NCBI GenBank assembly: GCA_964472035.1
Contig: CAYYIT010000001.1
Span: 82,992-146,991 of the forward strand
DNA from: UBA3855 sp964472035
Lineage (GTDB): Bacteria; Bacillota; Clostridia; Oscillospirales; Ruminococcaceae
Direction: 5' to 3'
DNA length: 64,000 nucleotides
Positions within the stretch are counted from its first letter, which is position 1; each line of letters starts with the position of its first letter. A program made the position numbers and the translations under genes. The notes under the pieces were generated by a model. The model was not told the origin of the DNA. It worked only from the letters and a program-made list of their open reading frames with translations, and searched no databases. This document shows, piece by piece, positions 33,700-41,987 of the stretch.

Positions 33700-34082
33700 T
33701 CGTTTGTCAGGTAGCCCTGCTCCTGCATATAGGCGCGCAGGCGCAGATAGGTCTCTTCACTGATGACATGCTCGATCTTGCAGGCATCCTTCTCGGCGGT
33801 GACTTCATTCACACCAAGGCATCGGCTGAAGAACGCCATGATCAGCGTGTGGCGTTCGTAGACCTCCATCGCCTTGCGGCTGCCGGCCTTGGTGAGCCGG
33901 ATGCTGCCGTCCTCGGCAACGGCGATCAGTCCCTCCTCGCGAAGGATCCGCATGGCGCGGCTGACGCTGGCCTTGGTATAACCAAGCTCATTGGCAACAT
34001 CAACAGCACGGACAAAGGGATTCTTTTGGGTCAGAAGATATATGGTCTCGAGGTAATCCTCGCCGGATTCATGTAATGGCAT
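33696..34082 (-). CDS. DtxR/MntR-family metal-dependent regulator
   Basis: This 128-residue regulator has the winged helix of the iron- or manganese-dependent repressor family: HESGEDYLETIYLLT, VRAVDVANELGYTKASVSRAM and a dimerisation part with HTLIMAFFSRCLGV and CKIEHVISEETY (each within the conserved blocks). The His and Cys/Glu residues in the last block fit the metal site; the C-terminal SH3 domain of DtxR is missing, as in MntR. It would repress metal uptake genes when metal is plentiful. None are beside it; instead it is joined to the phosphopantetheinyl transferase gene. Confidence 0.88.
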   Translation of the reverse strand: MPLHESGEDYLETIYLLTQKNPFVRAVDVANELGYTKASVSRAMRILREEGLIAVAEDGSIRLTKAGSRKAMEVYERHTLIMAFFSRCLGVNEVTAEKDACKIEHVISEETYLRLRAYMQEQGYLTNE

Positions 34083-34194
34083 GGGGCGCTCCTTTCCGCA
34101 GCGGTCTGCGAGATTTCATCACTATTTTCTATTCTACCATATTCCCACAGAAAAATCAACCGTTTTCCCAAAAATTCACAAAGGAGGCAATCAT

Positions 34195-34926
34195 ATGGCA
34201 ACAGCACTCTCCATGCAGCACATCTCCAAAAGCTACGGCAAAAAGCTTGCAGTCAACGATGTATCCCTGACCATTGAGGAGGGAGAAATTTTCGGCCTGA
34301 TCGGCATGAACGGCGCCGGCAAGACCACCATCCTCCGCATGCTTGCGACGCTCCTGCAGCCCGACAAGGGCGATGCCCTCATCGCAGGGCACAGCATCAT
34401 CAAGGAGCCGGATGCGGTACGCGCCTGCATCAGCTACCTGCCGGACGAGGCAGGTGCCTACAAGAGCATGACGGGCAGAAAATACCTGCAATTCATCGCA
34501 GGGCTCTACTTCAAGGAAGAAAAAGCGCAGGAGGAATGCGTCCAGCTCGGCGAGGAGATCTGCGGACTGGGCGATGCCCTCAAACAGAAGATCAACACCT
34601 ACAGCCGCGGCATGACGCGAAAGCTCGTACTTGCGCGGACGGTTATGACGAAGCCGCGGCTTGCGATCCTTGACGAGCCGACAAGCGGTCTGGATGTTCT
34701 CAACTCTCTGGATATCCGCAAGACCATCAAGCGCTGCGCCAAGGAATACGGCACGGCGTTCCTGCTCTCCTCCCACCACATGCAGGAGGTCTCCACAACG
34801 GCCGATCGCTGCGCGATCATGAAGGATGGCATTTTCCTCGCGGAGGGTACTCCGCAGGGGCTGCTGGAGCAGTACCATGCAGCAACGCTGGAAGAAGCAT
34901 TTGAAAGGGCGGTGAAGGGCGAATGA
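34195..34926 (+). CDS. ABC transporter ATP-binding protein (NatA-like)
   Basis: This 243-residue nucleotide-binding subunit has Walker A GMNGAGKTT, signature YSRGMTRKL, Walker B LAILDEPTSG and switch His in LLSSHHMQEV. It resembles NatA and YhaQ-type ATPases of ABC-2 exporters for ions, drugs or peptides. The ATG at 34195 follows AAAGGAGG by 8 bases; the frame extends upstream without a signal. Its end overlaps the permease start by 4 bases. It is divergent from the DtxR-type gene. Confidence 0.92.
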   Translation: MATALSMQHISKSYGKKLAVNDVSLTIEEGEIFGLIGMNGAGKTTILRMLATLLQPDKGDALIAGHSIIKEPDAVRACISYLPDEAGAYKSMTGRKYLQFIAGLYFKEEKAQEECVQLGEEICGLGDALKQKINTYSRGMTRKLVLARTVMTKPRLAILDEPTSGLDVLNSLDIRKTIKRCAKEYGTAFLLSSHHMQEVSTTADRCAIMKDGIFLAEGTPQGLLEQYHAATLEEAFERAVKGE

Positions 34927-36221
34927 TGCATTTACTGAAAAAAGAACTCTCCGAGCTGATCAACAAGCAGATGCTCATCGGTCTCGCGGCAACCTTCCTC
35001 ATTATTGTGATGCTGGGATTCGTCATGACGAGCACCATGACGGAGAGCATGGGCGAAAGCGGAACCGTTTCCGTCATTGATCTCGACAACACGGATTTCA
35101 CCGGAGAGATCACTGCCCTGCTCGAAGAAACGGGCTACACCGTGCGCATCGAAACACCGGATGCCGGAACAGAGGACTTCACGCAGCTCATGGAAACAAA
35201 CGGCTGGAAGAACGCCGCCGTCATCACCAAAGGCTTCACCGATGCCGTGCTGGAACAGAAGACCGCCGGCGAGATCGGCAGCGTGAGCGTTCTGCAGTCC
35301 ACCTCAGCGATGACAACGCTTTCCATGGAGGATGACAGTGCGACCCTCGTGACATGGGCTGTCAAGCAGCTGCTGAGCAAACAGCATCTGGGCGAGCAGA
35401 TGGAATTCCTCGCGGATCCCGTGATCACGACTCCCTACACGATCGCCAACGGCAGTCAGGCGCAGATCAGCTCCGGCCTGCTGCTCGCCTCCCTCACGCT
35501 CTTTGACCAGCTGATGCCGCTGGTGCTCTTCCTGCTGGTGGTGCTGACCTCGCAGACGATCATTACCGCGATCGCCGCCGAAAAGACCGACAAGACGCTG
35601 GAGACCCTGCTCTCCTCCCCGATCCCGAGAACCTCCGTCATCGGTGCGAAAATGCTTGCAGCACTGCTGGTTGCTGTGCTCTATGCCGTTGTCTACGGTG
35701 CCGGAATGTTCATCACCATGCTCATTACCGTCAGCACGACCGCCGGCGATACGGACATGTCAGGCTCCCTCACAAGCATGGTGCAGGTCAATGCCGCGCT
35801 CTATGAGCTGGGACTGCAGATCCCGCTCTGGGGCTGGGTTCTGGTGATCGTGCAGCTCCTGCTGACGATCTTCATTGCGCTGATGGCGTCCATGATCCTC
35901 GGCGCGCTGGTACAGGATGCGAAGGGTTCCCAGACGGCGAGTCTGCCGATCCTGATCTGCGCAATGTTCCCCTACATCATCTCGATGGTATCGGATATCC
36001 GCCTCATGGAGGGGCCCGCACAGATCCTGCTGTATCTCCTCCCCTTCACGCATACCTTCATTGCAACGGGCTGTCTGCGGTTCCACCAGACGGGGCTGTT
36101 CTTCGGAGGGCTTGTCTATCAGGCATTGTTCCTCGCTGCGATCACCGTGCTGGCTGTGAAGCTGTACCGCTCGGATATCCTCTTCATCCACGGCGGCGCA
36201 AGGAAGAAGAAGCTGATGTAA
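34923..36221 (+). CDS. ABC transporter permease (NatB-like)
   Basis: This 432-residue ABC-2 permease has a first membrane segment at about residues 20-37 (MLIGLAATFLIIVMLGFVM), a large extracytoplasmic loop of about 150 residues, and then five or six C-terminal segments. After LLASLTLFDQLMPLVLFLLV comes TDKTLETLLSSPIPRTSVIGAK, the cytoplasmic loop typical of NatB (given in part). With its ATPase it forms a two-gene exporter. In Bacillus NatAB exports sodium; the substrate here is not known. Confidence 0.9.
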   Translation: MMHLLKKELSELINKQMLIGLAATFLIIVMLGFVMTSTMTESMGESGTVSVIDLDNTDFTGEITALLEETGYTVRIETPDAGTEDFTQLMETNGWKNAAVITKGFTDAVLEQKTAGEIGSVSVLQSTSAMTTLSMEDDSATLVTWAVKQLLSKQHLGEQMEFLADPVITTPYTIANGSQAQISSGLLLASLTLFDQLMPLVLFLLVVLTSQTIITAIAAEKTDKTLETLLSSPIPRTSVIGAKMLAALLVAVLYAVVYGAGMFITMLITVSTTAGDTDMSGSLTSMVQVNAALYELGLQIPLWGWVLVIVQLLLTIFIALMASMILGALVQDAKGSQTASLPILICAMFPYIISMVSDIRLMEGPAQILLYLLPFTHTFIATGCLRFHQTGLFFGGLVYQALFLAAITVLAVKLYRSDILFIHGGARKKKLM

Positions 36222-36586
36222 TATCACGATTGAATGAAAAGCACTCCGATTTCTTCCCCCTCCCTTCAGGGAGGGGCTAGTGGCACCCGAAGGGCGTGCG
36301 TTAGCTGTGGGCAGTTTTTGAGAACACCCCCTTTTGAAAAATAAACCCCCGGAAGTCAACTTCCGGGGGTGTCCCCAAAATGTGGCTTTGCTTTATTTTG
36401 TTTCCCCTCTTGCAAAGTGCTTTTCAGCTATTTATTGGGGGTTATAGGGGGCAAAGCCCCCTATATGCGCCGAAGGCGCAACTCTTAACTCAAAAGTAGT
36501 CCAGCCGTGCGCCGACAGGCGCGCTGGCTGGACGGTACTTTATCAACAGACGAAAACCCCCGGAAGTCAACTTCCGGGGGTTCTTG
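36222..36586. repeat. Repeat-rich intergenic stretch
   Basis: This 365-base gap has no gene but many hairpins. CCCCTCCCT/AGGGAGGGG (36257-36276) can end the permease transcript. Two near-identical copies of a hairpin ACCCCCGGAAGT/ACTTCCGGGGGT lie at 36345-36370 and 36555-36582; the second sits just past the stop of the minus-strand gene and has a TTTT run on that strand, so it serves as its terminator. GGGGGC/GCCCCC and GCGCC/GGCGC hairpins lie between (36446-36480). Confidence 0.75.
36492..36542. repeat. Long imperfect palindrome, member of a dispersed repeat
   Basis: The 51 bases read AAAAGTAGTCCAGCC, then GCGCC and GGCGC around a short loop, then GGCTGGACGGTACTTT. They fold into a hairpin of about 20 pairs. 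A related copy lies at the window end (63961-64000) with the same GTCCAGCC, GCGCC/GGCGC and GGCTGG blocks. This suggests a small mobile or REP-like intergenic repeat family. Confidence 0.7.
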
Positions 36587-36871
36587 TTATGCCTTCTTGT
36601 TGGCACGCTGGAGCCATGCTACAGCCACATCGAGTGCCTCGTAGAGGCTGTCGCGCTCGGAGCTCTTCACGATCGCTTCAATGGGGTTGAGCTTCTCGTC
36701 CGTGGACATCTGATACAGACGGATCTTCTGGGAAACGGCAATGCCGTCCATCTCTGTCTGCTTTTCTACCTGCATCATCACAACGAAATCGTCGCTCATG
36801 TAGCCATAGTAGATGTCATTGCCCTTGCGTACCAAGGGGTAGCCCTTGTATGTCATAAACTGATTTTCCAT
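36587..36871 (-). CDS. Small conserved-looking protein of unknown function
   Basis: This is a 94-residue protein that starts MENQFMTYKGYPLVRKGND and looks like a mixed alpha/beta cytoplasmic domain ending in an amphipathic helix (SLYEALDVAVAWLQRANKK). I do not recognise it. The ATG at 36871 has AAAGGGG 6 bases upstream. It lies 33 bases after the DUF4340 gene and may be the last gene of the Gld-like ABC operon. A hairpin terminator follows directly. The YYGYMSDDFVVMMQV segment suggests a beta-hairpin, but no catalytic residues are evident. Confidence 0.7.
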   Translation of the reverse strand: MENQFMTYKGYPLVRKGNDIYYGYMSDDFVVMMQVEKQTEMDGIAVSQKIRLYQMSTDEKLNPIEAIVKSSERDSLYEALDVAVAWLQRANKKA

Positions 36872-36904
36872 AGTAGCCCCTTTCTGCATTGCTGCATTGC
36901 GGCA

Positions 36905-38485
36905 TTACTGCCATGTTGTTGTAAATTCTTCACTCAGATTGTCGAAAATATCAATGTTGTGTTCAAGTGCATCCAGGCAGGAGGTGCGGATCTTGTATGT
37001 GGGGTTGCCATCGACCGCTACCATCATCGTCAGATCGGTGAGTGCATAGAAGGATACGGTATAGTCCTCCGTGCCGTCCTTTGTCACGACATGAACGGAG
37101 GCATCCGGATCGCCAGCCGGCAGTGCTTCCTCAAAGCAAAGCTCCTCACCATAAATGGAGAGCAGGAACTTGTAGAACAGACGGAAGCGTTCCTGGTCGC
37201 AGACCACGCCGTCCTTCTTTGCCACATAGTCATCCTTGCTTCCGGTGCCGTTGCCCTCAAAGCTGACAGTCTTGTCACCGACGGTCACATCGAGTGTGAC
37301 CAGATCCCATACATAGCTTGCGATAATATTCTGGGAAGTGATGTTCTCCGGCTTCATGGTTGCCCAGACAGCGGATTCCTGGGATACAGCATAGAGGACA
37401 TCCTTGCCCTCAAAGTATGCATAATAACACAGCTCCTCCATGTCCTCGGGGGTAAAGGTATTGCCGAAATACAGCACATAGGTATTGCCGTCATCGCACT
37501 CCATGGTCACAGTACAGAACGGATCCGTGATGCCTGCTTCCGCAAGTGTATCCTCACCGGGATGTACCGCAACGACATCCAGTGCGTTCAGACCGAACAT
37601 GCCATTTGTGACCTCTACGGACTTATCCACGCTCAGGTAGGAGAATACCGGCTCGTACATGATGTGCGTTGCGGCAGTACCGCCGTTGTCATCGTCCTCG
37701 TTCTCATCATAGCTGTATTTCAGGAGCAGCTCGTAATCCCAGTCAGTGCGCTGCACATGCAGGGAATTGACGATGGGATATTCCTCCTCCGCCGGCTCCT
37801 CCAGGATCGTCGAGGAAACAAAGTGAGTGTGATTCTCCAGATAGTTGGAGACGAGGGAGCTCTTGACGAGGTAGACATCATCGCCTGCGGCAAGGTAGGT
37901 CTTTGTGGTATCAATGGCATAGACCTCACCGACAGCCGCCTCGAACACAGTACCATCCTCGTAGGTGATCTTCACATTTGCTCTGGGGTTGTCAAGGCTG
38001 TAGCGGCTCAGATCCGCACAGTTCTCCTCCACCAGCGTACCGTTCAGGGCACTCAGGTTATTGGTCAGCGTGGAGAGCATATTCTGATTCAGCGGAATGT
38101 CCTCATAGCCCTCGATCGTAAAGAGCGCGGTTTCGGATTCCTCATCAGTACCGGACTGGTAGATCCGCAGCGCCTCGCCGTTGCTGATCTCCACGGAGCT
38201 TACCATATCGCCTGTGGAGGCGTTGATGACAGCTTCCGCTGCCTGTGTCGGCTCCGTGGTATCCGTATCGCCATTGTCGCCGCCGCGGTTCACGAGCAGG
38301 AATGCGGTCAGACCGCCGCCCAGCAGCACGAGTGCGGAGACGCCGGCGATCAGGCCCTTGACATTTCTGGACATGCCGCCGGTCTTGGCTTCTTCCACCG
38401 GCGCAGTACGCTCCGCAAAGAAGGTATCGAGACCTGCCTGCTCGTCGTCCTGCACCGGAATGTTCTGCTTTTCTTCTGTGCTCAT
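36905..38485 (-). CDS. DUF4340-type auxiliary protein of a Gld-like ABC system
   Basis: This 526-residue protein has a short cytoplasmic N-terminus, one membrane segment at about residues 43-65 (GLIAGVSALVLLGGGLTAFLL) and a long extracytoplasmic part. The beta-rich repeats, with GDDVYLVKSSLVSNYLEN and the paired DUF4340 units, are usual beside GldG-like proteins. The ATG at 38485 has AAGGAG upstream and overlaps the gldG-like stop by 4 bases; the longer frame is not supported. Predicted to sit on the outer face of the membrane with the ABC complex. Its role in Firmicutes is not known. Confidence 0.85.
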   Translation of the reverse strand: MSTEEKQNIPVQDDEQAGLDTFFAERTAPVEEAKTGGMSRNVKGLIAGVSALVLLGGGLTAFLLVNRGGDNGDTDTTEPTQAAEAVINASTGDMVSSVEISNGEALRIYQSGTDEESETALFTIEGYEDIPLNQNMLSTLTNNLSALNGTLVEENCADLSRYSLDNPRANVKITYEDGTVFEAAVGEVYAIDTTKTYLAAGDDVYLVKSSLVSNYLENHTHFVSSTILEEPAEEEYPIVNSLHVQRTDWDYELLLKYSYDENEDDDNGGTAATHIMYEPVFSYLSVDKSVEVTNGMFGLNALDVVAVHPGEDTLAEAGITDPFCTVTMECDDGNTYVLYFGNTFTPEDMEELCYYAYFEGKDVLYAVSQESAVWATMKPENITSQNIIASYVWDLVTLDVTVGDKTVSFEGNGTGSKDDYVAKKDGVVCDQERFRLFYKFLLSIYGEELCFEEALPAGDPDASVHVVTKDGTEDYTVSFYALTDLTMMVAVDGNPTYKIRTSCLDALEHNIDIFDNLSEEFTTTWQ

Positions 38486-40089
38486 CGATTCTTTCTCCTT
38501 ACAAATACCACAACGCCGATAGCAACTACCAGTGCGGGAATTGCGTATACCACATACTGCAGGATATTCAGCTGACCTGCGGTAATGGAAATGGACTTGC
38601 TTGCGAAATTCTTCTGAGCAATGATCAGAGAACTGTTCTTGCCGGTCATGACATTCACGGCATTGACCATGAACTCTGCATTGTTGTAAGCGGTCTCCTG
38701 CATGATCGCATAGTCCAGCAGACACATGCCGCCAAGCACCATGATATTGCTCTCACCGTCACCGGTTTCCAGGCGGCGGCTGGACATTGCCATTACGGTC
38801 TGTGCGCCGTCGGGATTGGTATCGGAGCCGCTGAAGTTTGCCGGATCCACCAGATAGCTGGTTGCCGATGTGTTCAGGAGGGTTGCGGTAATACCGCTGG
38901 TCTTGGATTCCCAGAGGACGTTCATGCTGCGGCAGTACGGTGCAGCGATCGGCAGGGAGGTGTTGCTCATGCCTGCGCTGAACTTCTCATCCACGATGCC
39001 TGCAACGGGGGCGGGCTCAGCCACTGCGCCGTTTCTTGCAGGGAGGTAGATGGCTACCTGCTGCTGCTTGCTCTCATCGCTCTCGAATACGATCTCCTTG
39101 TTCATCTGGATGCCCCAGGTGGCGAGGAATTCGTCCAGATTCGGAGTGGAGGACTGGGTATAGTCCGCGATGTAGATCAGGTCGCGCTCATACTTTCCAT
39201 CGTTGTAGAGGAAGGCAGAGAGCTTGTCGATCATATCGGAGGACAGATCATTGATCGGTGCCGGAAGCACGAGCATCTGATAAGCTTCGGGATCCATTGC
39301 ATCCGCATAGAGATCCAGCTCCTTGACCTCGTAGCCGTTCTTGGTCAGGTTCTCGATCAGAGCGGAAACGGAGTCGAGGTGATAGTCCGCATTGAACAGC
39401 GGCACATTGTTTGCCTTGTCAGCATACACCAGCACGCCCACGGTAATGGGGTTGGCATCGGTGACATACATCAGCGCTGACGTCAGATCCTGCTCACCCT
39501 TGAAGCCGGTGATGCAGTCCGCATAGGAAACATAGCCGTAGTAGTAGTACTGCATCATTTCCTGATCGAGTGCGAACATATTATTGATGTTCACCACGCG
39601 CATCTTGGTCTCATCGGCCTTGTTGGTGATGACGATATCACCCTCTGTCAGGGTACCGCTGTAGTTCTCCTGATAGCGGTTCACAACGTCGGGGTTCTTG
39701 GTGGGGTCCACATAGGACAGATGGATCTTGCCGGAATACTGGGTGTAACGCTCCAGGATCTCCTGCACCATCTGCATGTACACGCCGTTTGTCTGGAAGT
39801 TGGACTCATCCATCAGCACGGTGAAGTTGACTTCCTGCTGGAGGTTCTCAACATAGTTGATGGTATCCTGGGAGATCTCATATTTGCCGTCGGGTGTCAG
39901 GTCGAGCTTGACGGGATACTTTTCCACGAGCATGGTGGTCAGGACATTGATGACCACAACGATCGCGATCACGACACAGGTGATCGCAGTAGCAATGGCG
40001 CCGTACTTGAACTTCTTGCGCTGTGCTGCGCTCATTTTACGGGACTTCTTCTGCTCGTCCTGCATTGTTTCTTTTTCTAATTCAGCCAT
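38482..40089 (-). CDS. GldG-like ABC auxiliary protein
   Basis: This 535-residue protein of the ABC-type uncharacterised transport family (PF09822 type) has an N-terminal membrane segment (AIATAITCVVIAIVVVINVL), an extracytoplasmic region of about 430 residues with ERYTQYSGKIHLSYVDPTK and ALMYVTDANPITVGVL, and a C-terminal membrane segment (YVVYAIPALVVAIGVVVFV). In Bacteroidetes GldG works with GldA and GldF in gliding; in Firmicutes the same set occurs without gliding. The order here is ATPase, permease, GldG-like, DUF4340, all on one strand with minimal gaps. Confidence 0.88.
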   Translation of the reverse strand: MAELEKETMQDEQKKSRKMSAAQRKKFKYGAIATAITCVVIAIVVVINVLTTMLVEKYPVKLDLTPDGKYEISQDTINYVENLQQEVNFTVLMDESNFQTNGVYMQMVQEILERYTQYSGKIHLSYVDPTKNPDVVNRYQENYSGTLTEGDIVITNKADETKMRVVNINNMFALDQEMMQYYYYGYVSYADCITGFKGEQDLTSALMYVTDANPITVGVLVYADKANNVPLFNADYHLDSVSALIENLTKNGYEVKELDLYADAMDPEAYQMLVLPAPINDLSSDMIDKLSAFLYNDGKYERDLIYIADYTQSSTPNLDEFLATWGIQMNKEIVFESDESKQQQVAIYLPARNGAVAEPAPVAGIVDEKFSAGMSNTSLPIAAPYCRSMNVLWESKTSGITATLLNTSATSYLVDPANFSGSDTNPDGAQTVMAMSSRRLETGDGESNIMVLGGMCLLDYAIMQETAYNNAEFMVNAVNVMTGKNSSLIIAQKNFASKSISITAGQLNILQYVVYAIPALVVAIGVVVFVRRKNR

Positions 40090-40101
40090 TCTGCTACCTC
40101 C

Positions 40102-40806
40102 TTAGCTCCAGCGTCTCTTTTCAAATACTCTGACAGTGAAGAAGTTGAACAGCACCGCTGTACTGAGATAGAACAGCACACTGGAGAGATTGAAAATACC
40201 GCAGGTGAATTCATAGTAACGCGTATAGAAGGACAGATTGTAGAGGATCTCCTGGATCCAGGTAACCTTCACGCTCTGGGCGATCACATCGATCATGTAC
40301 AGCATCATCAGGCAGACAAAACCGCCGACAGCCGCAACTACCTGATTCTCCGTCAGGGAGGAAACGAACAGACCCACTGCACTGAATGCCGCACCCAGCA
40401 GCAGCAGTGCAAGGTAATTGGCAAGGAGCGTTGTCCACTCCACGGTGCCGAACATGCTCAGGATCAGCGCGTAAAGGAATACGATGCTGATGCCGATGGT
40501 GTACAGGGTCATTGCTGCGAAATACTTGCCCAGCACGATGGAGGGCAGGGATACAGGGGCTGTCAGAAGTCCCTGCTCGGTCTTCTGCTTCTTCTCCTCA
40601 CTGAACAGCTTCATCGTGAGGATCGGGATCAGGAAGATGATAACGAGGAAGAGGTTGGAGAACACTCCGCCCATATCCGTGGTATTGGCAGCCAGCGTGC
40701 TGCCATAGAAAAAGTAGCCGGCAAATACATAGAATACTGCCAGAAATACATAGGCGATACTGGATGTAAAGAAGGCGCCTACTTCACGTCTGTAAATTGC
40801 TCCCAT
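40102..40806 (-). CDS. ABC-2 type permease (GldF-like)
   Basis: This 234-residue permease with six likely membrane segments starts with the conserved MGAIYRREVGAFFTSSIAY. It carries the loop MKLFSEEKKQKTEQGLLTAPVS (shown here in part as SEEKKQKTEQGLL), a hallmark of the GldF/NosY-like ABC-2 group. Its ATG overlaps the stop of the ATPase gene in TGATG, so translation is coupled. It forms the membrane part of the Gld-like transporter with its ATPase. The substrate is unknown. Confidence 0.9.
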   Translation of the reverse strand: MGAIYRREVGAFFTSSIAYVFLAVFYVFAGYFFYGSTLAANTTDMGGVFSNLFLVIIFLIPILTMKLFSEEKKQKTEQGLLTAPVSLPSIVLGKYFAAMTLYTIGISIVFLYALILSMFGTVEWTTLLANYLALLLLGAAFSAVGLFVSSLTENQVVAAVGGFVCLMMLYMIDVIAQSVKVTWIQEILYNLSFYTRYYEFTCGIFNLSSVLFYLSTAVLFNFFTVRVFEKRRWS

Positions 40807-41822
40807 CAGTCATTGCCTCCTTCTTCAGTGTTGGGTTCTTCGGCTTCCTTTGCAGGAGTCTCGGACTTTTTCTGGTCAACCAGGCTGACGTTCTCGCCCA
40901 TGGTGATCTTCAGGAAGATATCCTCGAGTGTCATTTCCATGGTACGCAGGTTCAGGATATTCCAGCTGTTCTCACGCATGATGCGGTTGATCTCCGGACG
41001 GATATCCAGACCCGGCTCAGCCTCCAGCTCGTACTCAAATACGCCCGGCTCACGTTCCATATCGGCGCGGACATACTTCAGACCCTTGAGCGCGCGCACT
41101 GCCTGCAGCACCTCTGCCTTGGGGCCGTCGGTACGGAATACGATGCGGTGGTCGGTGCTGACCTTATTGGAAAGGTTCGCAGCGGTATCATCGGCTGCCA
41201 CAACACCCTTGTTGATGATGATCACGCGGTCGCATACCGCCTGGATCTCGGACAGGATGTGGGAGGACAGGATCACGGTGTGATTCTTGCCGAGACGCTT
41301 GATCAGGTTACGGATATCAATGATCTGCTTCGGGTCAAGACCAACGGTCGGCTCGTCGAGGATCAGTACCGGCGGATTGCCGATCAGTGCCTGCGCCAGA
41401 CCCACACGCTGCTTATAACCCTTGGACAGATTCTTGATGATACGATTCTCCACGTCCTTGATCTTGCAGAGCGTGCAGACATCCTTCAGATGGCTGCGTC
41501 TGGGCAGCTTGCACTTCTTCAGGTCAAAGACAAAGTTCAGATATGCCTTGACCGTCATGTCCAGATACAGGGGCGGGATCTCCGGCAGATAGCCGATGTA
41601 GGATTTTGCCTTGATGGGATCCTCCAGAATATCCACGCCGTTGATCAGCGCCTGTCCGGATGTGGAGGAAATATATCCCGTCAGCATGTTCATGGTAGTG
41701 GATTTTCCGGCGCCGTTCGGGCCGAGGAAACCCAGGATTTCTCCGTCTTCCACTGTGAAGCTGATGCCGTTGACTGCTTTTTTGTCACCGTAATGCTTCG
41801 TTAAGTTTCTGACTTCAATCAT
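40806..41822 (-). CDS. ABC transporter ATP-binding protein (GldA-like)
   Basis: This 338-residue ATPase has Walker A GPNGAGKST, Q-loop region YLPEIPPLYLDMTV, signature LSKGYKQRV, Walker B VLILDEPTVGLD and switch His in LSSHILSEI. Residues 220-310 are an extra domain typical of GldA/CcmA-like exporters, and the last 30 residues are an acidic tail (TPAKEAEEPNTEEGGND). The ATG at 41822 follows AAAGGAGG by 8 bases. It is the first gene of the Gld-like operon. Confidence 0.93.
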   Translation of the reverse strand: MIEVRNLTKHYGDKKAVNGISFTVEDGEILGFLGPNGAGKSTTMNMLTGYISSTSGQALINGVDILEDPIKAKSYIGYLPEIPPLYLDMTVKAYLNFVFDLKKCKLPRRSHLKDVCTLCKIKDVENRIIKNLSKGYKQRVGLAQALIGNPPVLILDEPTVGLDPKQIIDIRNLIKRLGKNHTVILSSHILSEIQAVCDRVIIINKGVVAADDTAANLSNKVSTDHRIVFRTDGPKAEVLQAVRALKGLKYVRADMEREPGVFEYELEAEPGLDIRPEINRIMRENSWNILNLRTMEMTLEDIFLKITMGENVSLVDQKKSETPAKEAEEPNTEEGGND

Positions 41823-41987
41823 GCAGTAAACCTCCTTTTTCTGAAGAACGCAGAACGCGCTCTCCGAAAACAATATGATTTCAAGGGAAGTCCCGGCACC
41901 GCCCAGGCAGCACCGGGGAAATCGCGCTATTGTACAGTATAGCAGTGCTATGTGTCGGTTTCGTGAAAGCTGTACGAAAACTCACTT

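Noticed and set aside
36584..38575. A 663-codon plus-strand open frame
   Set aside because: It is antisense to the DUF4340 gene, has Cys/His/Ile-rich unstructured translation and no ribosome binding site.
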